Shown here one piece after another: positions 8,548-15,580 of a stretch of DNA of 35,052 bases. Under the pieces are notes generated by a model that saw nothing but the letters and a program-made list of their open reading frames with translations, was not told the DNA's origin and ran no database searches. The stretch's first letter is position 1, and the number at the start of each line of letters is the position of its first letter. The position numbers and the translations under genes are program-made. This stretch comes from Sphingomonas echinoides (lineage in GTDB: Bacteria > Pseudomonadota > Alphaproteobacteria > Sphingomonadales > Sphingomonadaceae). The stretch lies in assembly GCF_029623395.1 (NCBI RefSeq), contig NZ_JAPYKK010000040.1:1-35052 (forward strand), in the 5' to 3' direction.

Positions 8548-8619
8548 ACCGTTCGTTTCGCGCGTAGTTGACAAGTCGGCGCTGTGCCGGGTTTCTCGAC
8601 TTCGCTCGAAACGAACGGT
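8548..8619. repeat. Intergenic inverted repeat, 13-bp arms
   Basis: ACCGTTCGTTTCG at 8548-8560 is matched exactly in inverted orientation at 8607-8619, 46 bases apart. Inside the second half lies the smaller motif TTTCTCGACTTCGCTCGAAA. It sits between two convergent genes, where it could form a bidirectional hairpin, but there is no T tract. The motif resembles mobile palindromic repeats that are common between genes in sphingomonads; that statement comes from general knowledge, not from a search. Confidence 0.7.
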
Positions 8620-8656
8620 TAGAAGTGGATAGCTGCGGCAGTTTGCCCGCCTGCCT

Positions 8657-9532
8657 TTACCCCAGCGCCGCATCCAGCAGCTTCGCCAGTCGCAACCCGC
8701 CGCGCTCGACTTCGAGCCGCGCGACCGGCACCAGCTTCGCGATCGTCGCTTCGTCGAGCGTCACGCGGTCGGGCGTTGGTGCGCACGGATCGGCCATGAC
8801 GCTCGCATAGGTGACGTCATGCGCGACCTGCCAGCTTTCGCGGCTCCAGTCGGTCACGTCGCCCGCCGCAACCTTTGCGCGGACGGCGGGCGCGTAGCGA
8901 CGGACCAGCGACGGCCCCGAGGTGATCGCCCGCTCAGCGAGCAAGCCGTCCCAGATCGAATGCAGGTTGAGCCGCGGCGGAGCGTAGCTGTCGTACGACG
9001 CCTTGACGTCGTTGCCGCCCTTGTCGTCCTTCTCGCCCGCATGGAGCGGCTGGTGGAGATCGCCGACGAAGTGGATCAGGAAGACCAGCGCCTCGAGCTT
9101 GTCCTTCTGCGATGCACGACGATTCTTGAGCGTCGCGACGTCACGCGTGATCTGCGCCGAGACGCAATTGCCGTCCTTGCACGCCTCGGTCAGCGAGAAC
9201 GGGCGGCAGATGTTCACGTCCTGAAAGTGCCAGGTGTAGGCGTAACCGAAGCGCGGCTTGCCGTCCGCGCCCTTGATCGGCTTGACGCAATCCGCCCAGA
9301 CGCTTGCGTCCGCCATCGTCCCCGCCTTGCACGTCGGCGTGTCGAGCAGCGCCTGCTGCGCGAGTAGCCGGTGGATCGCGGCGCGGGTCTTGGGGCGGAT
9401 ATTGGCCTCGGCGATCCGCGCGACGGTCTGATGGCCATATTCCCAATAGGCTGCGGCAGGCGTGGCGCTGGCCGCGGCAAACAGGGTGGCGGCAGCGATA
9501 AGCGCTGGGCGAACGCGACGGAGACGGGTCAT
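8657..9532 (-). CDS. Secreted S1/P1-type zinc nuclease
   Basis: A 291-aa precursor of a trinuclear-zinc nuclease that cleaves single-stranded nucleic acid and 3'-nucleotides in the periplasm or outside. The signal peptide (1-28) ends TPAAA, and the mature protein would begin YWEYGH. All expected zinc ligands are visible: the N-terminal residue (here Tyr29), His34, Asp in SVWAD, His in TWHFQD, the cluster IHFVGDLHQPLH, and HSIWD. Four or more Cys (PTCKAG, ADCVK, NICRP, EACKDGNC) suggest disulfides. The open frame extends upstream, but the ATG at 9532 begins exactly at the signal peptide. Its downstream end faces the convergent small membrane gene. Confidence 0.93.
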   Translation of the reverse strand: MTRLRRVRPALIAAATLFAAASATPAAAYWEYGHQTVARIAEANIRPKTRAAIHRLLAQQALLDTPTCKAGTMADASVWADCVKPIKGADGKPRFGYAYTWHFQDVNICRPFSLTEACKDGNCVSAQITRDVATLKNRRASQKDKLEALVFLIHFVGDLHQPLHAGEKDDKGGNDVKASYDSYAPPRLNLHSIWDGLLAERAITSGPSLVRRYAPAVRAKVAAGDVTDWSRESWQVAHDVTYASVMADPCAPTPDRVTLDEATIAKLVPVARLEVERGGLRLAKLLDAALG

Positions 9533-9609
9533 GAGCCGCGCTTTAGGCGTCTGATGGGGTTGGCGAAAGCGGGAATGCTGGGAGGTTGCGGCTAAGCTTC
9601 TTCCCGTTT

Positions 9610-9679
9610 CCCCGCGCAGGCGGGGATACAGGGTTACGACCACAGCCCCTGTAACCCTGGTCTCCTGCCTGCGCAGGAG
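9610..9679. repeat. Cluster of three adjacent palindromic hairpins
   Basis: Three perfect hairpins lie in 70 bases: CCCCGC/GCGGGG (9610-9615/9620-9625, loop GCAG), CAGGGTTAC/GTAACCCTG (9629-9637/9651-9659), and CTCCTGC/GCAGGAG (9662-9668/9673-9679). They lie between the isoaspartyl peptidase stop and the nuclease start, both on the minus strand. They could act as a terminator or attenuator, or be an intergenic repeat element. The CCCCGCGCAGGCGGGG motif is of a sort often seen repeated in sphingomonad genomes. Confidence 0.75.
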
Positions 9680-9683
9680 CACG

Positions 9684-10598
9684 TCAGGCTTGGCCGAACA
9701 CCCCGATCTCGCGGCCACCCTCCGACGAAAGCCGCGCGCGGTACATGCCGGGGGTGGTGAAATGCCACGCCGCACTGGCGTCGGGTGCGGCGACGATCAC
9801 CCCGCCGGTGCCCCCCATCGCGTGCACCTCGTCGAGCACCGCCTTTGCCGCGTCGGCCACCGGCTCCCCGCCGATCCGCGCGCGGGCGCAGATTTCGTGC
9901 GCGACGCCGACGCGGATAAAGAACTCGCCCGAGCCAGTGCACGATATTGCGCCCGCGCGATCGTCGGCATAGGTGCCCGCGCCGATCAGCGGTGAATCGC
10001 CGATCCGGCCCCAGCGCTTGCCGGTCACGCCCCCGGTTGAGGTGGCGGCGGCGACATGGCCGTGCGAATCGCACGCGACCGCGCCGACCGTGCCGTATTT
10101 CATGTCGACGTCGAACTTGCCGCCCCCGGCAAGCATTTCCTCAAGCTGCGCGCGGCGTTCGGGGAGGACGAGCCAGTCCTGCGTCGCCGCCTCGCAGCCC
10201 TGTTCGCGCGCGAACGTATCCGCGCCTGCGCCGCTGAGCAGCACGTGCGGGCTGTGCGCCATCACCGCGCGGGCAAGCGACACGGGATTGCGCGTCGCGG
10301 TGACGCCCGCGACCGACCCGGCGTTGCGGTCGCGCCCGTCCATGATCGCGGCATCGAGTTCGGCAATCCCGTCGTGCGTCAGCGCGGCACCGCGCCCCGA
10401 ATTGAAGTGCGGATCGTCCTCCAGCACGCGCACCGCCGCCTCGACCGCGTCGAGTGCGGTGCCGTCCGCCGACAGCACCGCCGCCCCCGCATCGAGCGCG
10501 CGACCCAGCGCCGCTTCCGCACCCTCGACCTGGGCCGGGGTGAGCGTCTCGCGGGTCATCTGCCCGGCACCGCCGTGGATCATCAGGGTCCAGCTCAT
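9684..10598 (-). CDS. iaaA: Isoaspartyl peptidase / type III L-asparaginase (Ntn hydrolase)
   Basis: A 304-aa precursor of the plant-type asparaginase family, which hydrolyses isoaspartyl dipeptides and L-asparagine. It starts MSWTLMIHGGAG, the family N-terminal motif. Self-cleavage is expected before Thr170 in KYGTVGAVA, giving alpha (1-169) and beta subunits with Thr170 as N-terminal nucleophile. The motif TSTGGVTGKRWGRIGDSPLIGAG (in two parts: TSTGG at about 186-190, then the RxGDSP segment) and the later CTGSGE agree with the family. The ATG (10596-10598) overlaps the stop of the upstream acyltransferase. A much longer upstream open frame on the same strand is an out-of-frame shadow of that acyltransferase. 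Confidence 0.94.
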   Translation of the reverse strand: MSWTLMIHGGAGQMTRETLTPAQVEGAEAALGRALDAGAAVLSADGTALDAVEAAVRVLEDDPHFNSGRGAALTHDGIAELDAAIMDGRDRNAGSVAGVTATRNPVSLARAVMAHSPHVLLSGAGADTFAREQGCEAATQDWLVLPERRAQLEEMLAGGGKFDVDMKYGTVGAVACDSHGHVAAATSTGGVTGKRWGRIGDSPLIGAGTYADDRAGAISCTGSGEFFIRVGVAHEICARARIGGEPVADAAKAVLDEVHAMGGTGGVIVAAPDASAAWHFTTPGMYRARLSSEGGREIGVFGQA

Positions 10599-11737
10599 GT
10601 CATGTGTTCCTTGCGGGGGAGCGGGCGCAGCCCGATCAGCGGGCGAAGCCAGCCGATCCGTCGCCCGATCAGATAGAAAAGCCAGCACCCGGCGATCGTC
10701 GCGACGACCAGCACCGTGAATTCGGCGAGCGGCGGAAGGCGCAGCGGGAGCAACGCGCCCTCGACCCCGACGATGATCGTCTGGTGGATCATGTAGAAAG
10801 GGAACACCGCCTCGGTCAGCGTCCGGCGCCAGCGCAGGTCGAAATTGAGGAAGCGGTCGGCGATCCCGATCAGCGCGATGATCGAGCTCCAGCCATGCAC
10901 CGGGCGCGCCACCGCGAACACCGTGCCGAAGGGGGCCGTGGGATGTGCGAGTCCCGGCCAGCGCCATTCGATCCCCGCCGAAACCGCATAGCTGACGAGC
11001 GCAACGACCAGCGCCACGGGCCAGTAACGATGGATCGCCGCAAGCGCGCGCGGCGATCCGGCGAGCGCGAAGCCGAACAGGAAGCCGGGCAGATATTGCA
11101 CGTGCGACACGCCATCGCGGATCAGGTCGTTGGTCGGGCCCTTGCCGGGGAACAACCATACGCTGACGATCACCAGCCACGCCATCGGCAGGAGCCACAC
11201 CAGCACGGTGCCGAACACCCGGTCGAACGCGCGCTGGAGGCTGCGCCGCCCGACCAGCATCACGCCGAGCACGAGCAGCATCGTGTAGAGCCAGAGATAG
11301 CCGACGAACCACAGATGCTGCCAATTGGGCAACGGCAGGCCGTGGACCTTTGCGAACCGGAAATAATCGTGGAGCAGGAAATGGCCGAAATCGTGGGTGT
11401 AGCCGCGCTGCGTGGTCAGCTCGATCCACGGCTGGACGGGAACGATGACGAGCACGCCGAACAGCAACGGCACCAGCAGCCGCCACGTCCGATTGCGCGC
11501 GAACCGCGCCGCGCCGTGCCCGCGCGCGAGCAATGCGCGGCTGGCATAGCCCGACACGACGAACAGCAGCAGCAAGCGCCAGCTGTTGAGCGCGAGCATC
11601 GGCACCGCGACCCAGGGAATCGGGTGCGCGGTCTTGGCGTGATAGCCCCAGGGGACGAACACCATGCCGATATGGTAGAAGATAAGCAGGCCGAACGCGC
11701 CGATTCGCAGCCAGTCCAGACCATAATGCCGTTCCAT
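10595..11737 (-). CDS. Acyltransferase family 3 membrane protein
   Basis: A 380-aa polytopic membrane protein that would transfer an acyl group (such as acetyl or succinyl) to a sugar or lipid headgroup in the envelope. It starts MERHYGLDWLRIGAFGLLIF, the usual first-helix motif of the family. Around ten spans are visible, for example WLVIVSVWLFPG and FTVLVVATIAGCWLFYLIG. FYMIHQTIIV near 315 is also a family feature. The target is unknown. ATG at 11737 has AAGGGAAG just upstream, and the longer N-terminal reading is rejected because the family begins at this motif. The stop overlaps the iaaA start in ATGA. Confidence 0.9.
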   Translation of the reverse strand: MERHYGLDWLRIGAFGLLIFYHIGMVFVPWGYHAKTAHPIPWVAVPMLALNSWRLLLLFVVSGYASRALLARGHGAARFARNRTWRLLVPLLFGVLVIVPVQPWIELTTQRGYTHDFGHFLLHDYFRFAKVHGLPLPNWQHLWFVGYLWLYTMLLVLGVMLVGRRSLQRAFDRVFGTVLVWLLPMAWLVIVSVWLFPGKGPTNDLIRDGVSHVQYLPGFLFGFALAGSPRALAAIHRYWPVALVVALVSYAVSAGIEWRWPGLAHPTAPFGTVFAVARPVHGWSSIIALIGIADRFLNFDLRWRRTLTEAVFPFYMIHQTIIVGVEGALLPLRLPPLAEFTVLVVATIAGCWLFYLIGRRIGWLRPLIGLRPLPRKEHMT

Positions 11738-11791
11738 CGGGCTTCCCTTAGCCGATGATCGCGCTTTGGCCAGCGCGTGCGGGACGGTGCC

Positions 11792-11807
11792 GCCGCTTTC
11801 AAGCGGC
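11792..11807. promoter_or_regulatory. Palindrome in the acyltransferase-ispG divergent gap
   Basis: GCCGCTT-TC-AAGCGGC forms a perfect 7-bp inverted repeat in the 133-base gap between two divergent genes. It could be an operator or a small hairpin. No clear -35/-10 pair was seen near it. Weak evidence. Confidence 0.3.
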
Positions 11808-11870
11808 AAAAGGTTCCCGTTCGGCGATCGAGCCGCTATATCGGCCCCGCAGCGAAGGAAACTTTCTCCC

Positions 11871-13013
11871 ATGTCTCTACGTCCGTGGCGCGATATCATG
11901 CGTCGTCAATCCCGCCAGATCATGGTCGGCAATGTCCCCGTCGGCGGTGACGCGCCGGTCACCGTGCAGACGATGACCAATACGCCGACCAGCGACCCGC
12001 GCGCGACGATCGACCAGATCCGCCGCTGCGAGGATGCCGGCGTCGATCTGATCCGCGTTTCCTGCCCGGATGTGGAAAGCACCGCCGCGCTGAAACAGAT
12101 CGTCCGCGCGAGCCGCGTGCCGATCATCGCCGACATCCATTTCCATTATAAGCGCGCGCTGGAAGCGGCGGACGCGGGGGCCGCCTGTTTGCGGATCAAC
12201 CCGGGCAACATCGGCTCGGCGTCGCGCGTCCGCGAAGTGATCGATGCGGCCAAGTCGAACGGCTGTGCGATCCGCATCGGCGTCAACGGCGGCAGCCTCG
12301 AGAAGCATCTGCTCGAGAAGTACGGCGAGCCATGCCCGGATGCTTTGGTGGAATCCGCGATGGATCACATCAAGATCCTGCAGGACCATGATTTCCACGA
12401 ATTCAAGGTCGCGGTGAAGGCGTCCGACTTCTTCCTCGCGGTCGCAGCCTATCATCAGTTGGCCGAGCAGGTCGATTGCCCGCTGCATTTGGGCATCACC
12501 GAGGCGGGCGGGTTCGTCGGCGGGACGGTCAAGTCGTCGATCGGGATCGGCTCGCTGCTGTGGGCCGGGATCGGCGACACGATCCGCGTCTCGCTTTCGG
12601 CCGAACCCGAGGACGAAGTCCGCGTCGGGTTCGAGATCCTCAAGGCGCTCGGCATCCGCAACCGCGGCGTGCGCGTGGTGTCGTGCCCGTCGTGCGCGCG
12701 GCAGGGGTTCGACGTGATCCGCACCGTGCAGGCTTTGGAAGAGCGGCTTCAGCATATTCGCACGCCGATGTCGCTGTCGGTGCTCGGCTGCGTCGTCAAC
12801 GGTCCGGGCGAAGCGCGCGAGACCGATATCGGGCTGACCGGTGGTGGGAACGGCAAGCACATGGTGTATCTGTCGGGCGTGACCGATCACACGGTCAACA
12901 GCGAGGACATGCTCGAGCACATCGTCAAGCTGGTCGAGGACAAGGCTGCGGCGATCGAGGCGCATGACGCGGCGCTGGCGGCGGCGGTGCCGGTGCCCGT
13001 GGCGGCGGAATAG
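11871..13013 (+). CDS. ispG: 4-hydroxy-3-methylbut-2-enyl diphosphate synthase IspG
   Basis: IspG (GcpE, 380 aa) converts methylerythritol 2,4-cyclodiphosphate to HMBPP in the MEP isoprenoid pathway, using a [4Fe-4S] cluster in the cytoplasm. Cluster ligands are visible: Cys272 and Cys275 in VVSCPSCARQG, Cys307 in VLGCVVNGPGE, and Glu314. The N-terminal TIM barrel starts with VGNVPVGGDAPVTVQTMTNT. ATG at 11871 follows AAGGA (about 11855-11859); the longer upstream frame has no good site and extends past the family N-terminus. The C-terminus is a low-complexity Ala/Val/Pro tail. Followed 36 bases later by vapB. Confidence 0.97.
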   Translation: MSLRPWRDIMRRQSRQIMVGNVPVGGDAPVTVQTMTNTPTSDPRATIDQIRRCEDAGVDLIRVSCPDVESTAALKQIVRASRVPIIADIHFHYKRALEAADAGAACLRINPGNIGSASRVREVIDAAKSNGCAIRIGVNGGSLEKHLLEKYGEPCPDALVESAMDHIKILQDHDFHEFKVAVKASDFFLAVAAYHQLAEQVDCPLHLGITEAGGFVGGTVKSSIGIGSLLWAGIGDTIRVSLSAEPEDEVRVGFEILKALGIRNRGVRVVSCPSCARQGFDVIRTVQALEERLQHIRTPMSLSVLGCVVNGPGEARETDIGLTGGGNGKHMVYLSGVTDHTVNSEDMLEHIVKLVEDKAAAIEAHDAALAAAVPVPVAAE

Positions 13014-13026
13014 GTCCTGTGGTATC

Positions 13027-13050
13027 TGGTGGGTCCTGGAGGATCCACCA
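13027..13050 (+). promoter_or_regulatory. Hairpin sequestering the vapB ribosome-binding site
   Basis: TGGTGGGTCC (13027-13036) pairs with GGATCCACCA (13041-13050), ten pairs with one G-U, around the loop TGGA. The Shine-Dalgarno GGAGG (13038-13042) lies in the loop and right arm, and the right arm ends on the A of the start codon. The structure would hinder ribosome entry. As DNA it is also a near-perfect palindrome and could bind the VapBC complex. Confidence 0.6.
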
Positions 13051-13346
13051 TGACCTACCATGCCAAAGTGACCGCTGGCGGTACGATTGCCATCCCCCCG
13101 GAACTCCTTGCGGAATTGGGGATCAAGGAAGGCGACTCGCTGGTGATCGAACGGGCAGAGGATGGCGGCTTGATCGTCAAGACCTACGCGCAGATCGTCA
13201 AAGAGGTGCAGCGTACGTTTCGCGCGATGCTGCCGCCCGACTATAGCGGCAGCATGGTCGATGAACTGATCGCGGAACGGCGGGCGGAAGCCGCACGCGA
13301 AGAGGCCGAGCTCGAAGATTGGATGCGGATGCACCAAGCGCAATGA
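13050..13346 (+). CDS. vapB: AbrB/MazE-fold antitoxin of a VapBC module
   Basis: A 98-aa antitoxin. The N-terminal swapped-hairpin AbrB domain reads YHAKVTAGGTIAIPPELLAE, then LGIKEGDSLVIERAEDGGLIV (residues about 3-45). The C-terminal half is highly charged (DELIAERRAEAAREEAELED) and probably wraps the toxin. It would bind its own promoter and neutralise the PIN toxin. ATG at 13050 follows GGAGG at 13038-13042; an upstream ATG at 13029 in the same frame lies inside the hairpin and has no good site. The stop overlaps the toxin start. Confidence 0.88.
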   Translation: MTYHAKVTAGGTIAIPPELLAELGIKEGDSLVIERAEDGGLIVKTYAQIVKEVQRTFRAMLPPDYSGSMVDELIAERRAEAAREEAELEDWMRMHQAQ

Positions 13347-13720
13347 GCGTGGTTATGGACGCGTCCGCAGTCCTTGCGATCCTCTTTGGGGAAAGGGGCG
13401 CGGACGTGGCAGCCGCCTCGGCACGTGGCGCACGGCTTTCCACGGTCAATCTCACCGAAATTCTCGAGAAGATCGCACGCAGGACAGGCACGTGCGACGC
13501 GGTACTGCCGACCCTTGCCGAACTGAAGATCGACATCGTTCCGTTCGATCACCATCAGGCGCGCCTGGCGGCGGATCTCAAACCCCGAGTCGGCAAGAAT
13601 GATTCGTTTGCCGATCGCGCCTGCCTGTCTCTCGCGCTTGCCTGCGCGCTGCCGGTCGTCTCGGCCGATCGGGCCTGGGCCGACCTCGATATCGGAGTCG
13701 CTATCCACATGATCCGGTAA
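13343..13720 (+). CDS. vapC: VapC-type PIN-domain ribonuclease toxin
   Basis: A 125-aa PIN-domain protein, predicted to be a Mg-dependent RNase held in check by the antitoxin before it. Acidic active-site residues are visible: Asp6 in VVMDASAVLAIL, Glu39 in NLTEIL, Asp91 (or Asp87) in GKNDSFADRACL, and Asp109 in VSADRAW. The length matches VapC. Its ATG overlaps the vapB stop in ATGA, which supports coupled translation. RNA target unknown. Confidence 0.92.
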   Translation: MSVVMDASAVLAILFGERGADVAAASARGARLSTVNLTEILEKIARRTGTCDAVLPTLAELKIDIVPFDHHQARLAADLKPRVGKNDSFADRACLSLALACALPVVSADRAWADLDIGVAIHMIR

Positions 13721-13773
13721 TCCGCCTCTGCGTCATGCGTGACGTTGGTGGCGCTCCCCGCTATGGGGCAGCG

Positions 13774-14667
13774 ATGCGGCCTGTTTCCTCATCGTTGGCC
13801 TTCTCCGTCGCCGCGATGGGCATTGCGACCTATTCGGCGATGGACGTCCTGATGAAGGGCCTCAGCATCACCAGCGGCGCGTATAGCGCGGTGCTGTGGC
13901 GCTCGTTCGTCGGAGTGATGCTGCTTGGTACGGTGTTCCTGCTCAAGCGGCGGGCCTTCCCGGGGCGGGCGGCGTTGAAACTCCATGCGCTGCGCGGGGC
14001 GACCGGGGGGATCTCGGTGCTGCTGTTCTTCTGGGGGCTGGTGCGCGTGCCGATGGCGCAGGGCGTCGCGCTGACCTTTCTCGCACCGTTGATCGCTTTG
14101 TTCTTCGCCGCGGTGCTGCTCGGCGAGACGATCCGGCGTGCGGCGATCCTCGGCTCGGTGATCGCGAGCCTGGGCGTGATCGCGATCGCGGCGGGGGAAG
14201 TGCAGGCGCATGCCTCGACCGCCCATGTGCTCGGCTCGCTCGCGATCTTCGCGGCGTCGATCTTCTACGCCTATTCGCTGATCCTGCTGCGGCAACAGGC
14301 GCAGGTCGCCGATCCGCTCGAGGTCGCCTTGTTCACCAGCATCGTGCTCACCGGACTGTTGCTGGTCGGCGCCTGGTGGTTCGCCGCGGTCCCGAGCGTG
14401 GCGCAACTCCCCGCAATCGGCGGGGCGGCGGTGCTCGGGTCGATCTCGGCAATCGCGTTGGCGTGGGCGTACAGCCATGCCGAGGCGCAGGTGCTCGCGC
14501 CGGTCGAATATACCGCGTTCGTCTGGGCGGGGCTGTTCGGCTGGTGGGTGTTCGACGAACGCGTCTCGCTCTACACGCTAGCAGGCGCGGCCCTCATCAT
14601 CGCGGGCTGCATCTTCGCCATTCGCGGCACCGCCGCACCTGCCCCCCAGACCGAGGCCGCCGCATGA
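13774..14667 (+). CDS. DMT/EamA-family transporter
   Basis: A 297-aa inner-membrane protein of the drug/metabolite transporter superfamily. Ten hydrophobic segments form two EamA repeats (for example GIATYSAMDVLMKG at the start, then MAQGVALTFLAPLIALFFAA and AAILGSVIASLGVIAIAAGE; in the second half AVLGSISAIALAWAYSHAEA and APVEYTAFVWAGLFGWWVF). EamA proteins commonly export amino acids or metabolites; the substrate here is unknown. ATG at 13774 is chosen over an upstream ATG at 13735 because it starts just before the first span. The stop overlaps the next gene in ATGA. Confidence 0.9.
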   Translation: MRPVSSSLAFSVAAMGIATYSAMDVLMKGLSITSGAYSAVLWRSFVGVMLLGTVFLLKRRAFPGRAALKLHALRGATGGISVLLFFWGLVRVPMAQGVALTFLAPLIALFFAAVLLGETIRRAAILGSVIASLGVIAIAAGEVQAHASTAHVLGSLAIFAASIFYAYSLILLRQQAQVADPLEVALFTSIVLTGLLLVGAWWFAAVPSVAQLPAIGGAAVLGSISAIALAWAYSHAEAQVLAPVEYTAFVWAGLFGWWVFDERVSLYTLAGAALIIAGCIFAIRGTAAPAPQTEAAA

Positions 14668-15143
14668 TCAAAATCCGCCCCGCCACCGCCGACGATGTCG
14701 CGCTGATCCTGCATTTCGTCCGCGAACTCGCTGAGTTCGAGCGCGCATCGGACAAGGTCGTCGCGACCGAGCCGTTGCTTCACGACGCACTGTTCGGGGC
14801 GCATCCGGCGGCGGAGGCGGCGATCGCGTCGCTCGACGGGAAGCCGGTGGGAATGGCGCTGTTCTTCCACAATTTCTCGACCTGGACCGGGTGGCGCGGG
14901 CTGTATCTCGAGGATCTCTACGTCACGCCGGAAGCGCGCGGCAGCGGAGTCGGCAAGGCGCTGCTCCAGCATCTCGCGGCGCTGGCGGTCGAGCGTGGCT
15001 GCACGCGGTTCGAATGGTCGGTGCTCGACTGGAACGAGAAGGCGATCGCCTTCTACCGCTCGGTCGGCGCGCTGCCGATGGAGGAATGGACCGTGTACCG
15101 CGTCACCGGCGATGCATTGGCCAAGCTGGCGGACAAGAGCTGA
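14664..15143 (+). CDS. GNAT acetyltransferase, SSAT (diamine/thialysine) type
   Basis: A 159-aa GNAT enzyme that would transfer acetyl from acetyl-CoA to a primary amine. It starts IKIRPATADDVALILHFVREL. Motif A is LYLEDLYVTPEARGSGVGKALL (about 82-101), in which the pyrophosphate loop RGSGVG is clear. The segment MALFFHNFSTWTGWRG and the LEDLYV strand match the spermidine/spermine or thialysine acetyltransferase branch. WNEKAIAFYRSVGA near 130 is also typical of GNAT proteins. Polyamine is a plausible substrate by family only. It overlaps the DMT transporter stop by four bases, so transport and modification of an amine may be linked. Confidence 0.87.
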   Translation: MIKIRPATADDVALILHFVRELAEFERASDKVVATEPLLHDALFGAHPAAEAAIASLDGKPVGMALFFHNFSTWTGWRGLYLEDLYVTPEARGSGVGKALLQHLAALAVERGCTRFEWSVLDWNEKAIAFYRSVGALPMEEWTVYRVTGDALAKLADKS

Positions 15144-15159
15144 TGGTCGGTGGGGCCTG

Positions 15160-15516
15160 ATGGCGGTCGATCCGGGATTGCTCGCATGGGTCGAGGAAAC
15201 GCTCGCGCCGGTGGGGAACATGACCAAGCGCGCGATGATGGGCGGCGCGACGCTCTATCTCGACGGTACGATCTTCGCGATCGTCGGGGATGACCTGTTG
15301 TGGTTCAAGGCGGATGCGGAAAGCGATGCGACCTGGGATGCCGCCGGTTGCGTGCGCTTCACCTACGAAATGGGCGAAGGGCGGACGGGCTCGATGAATT
15401 ACCGCCGCGCGCCGGATGACGTGTATGACGATGCGGATGCGTTGCGCGAATGGGCGATGCTTGGCGTCGCCGCGGGGGCGCGGGCGCCGGTCAAGCGAAA
15501 GAAGCCGAAAAACTAA
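15160..15516 (+). CDS. TfoX N-terminal-domain protein
   Basis: A 118-aa protein consisting of the TfoX-N fold alone: LAWVEETLAPVGNMTKRAMMGGATLYLDGTIFAIV, in two halves, then LLWFKADAES. The competence regulator TfoX has this domain plus a C-terminal one, missing here. Stand-alone forms are widespread and of unknown role. The C-terminus is basic (VKRKKPKN). The ATG at 15160 is 17 bases after the acetyltransferase stop, so it is probably the last gene of that operon. Confidence 0.85.
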   Translation: MAVDPGLLAWVEETLAPVGNMTKRAMMGGATLYLDGTIFAIVGDDLLWFKADAESDATWDAAGCVRFTYEMGEGRTGSMNYRRAPDDVYDDADALREWAMLGVAAGARAPVKRKKPKN

Positions 15517-15580
15517 CGCCGTGCCCGAGCGACCGAGATAACGCGCCCCTCACCCCTCTCCGGTGCAGCACCGCAGGTCC

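Noticed and set aside
10599..11486. An N-terminal extension of the isoaspartyl peptidase frame, of some 296 residues
   Set aside because: It is the acyltransferase gene read in another frame. The family starts at MSWTLMIHGGAG.
15562..15572. GGTGCAGCACC mini-palindrome between convergent genes, considered as a terminator
   Set aside because: The stem is only 5 bp and there is no T-run.
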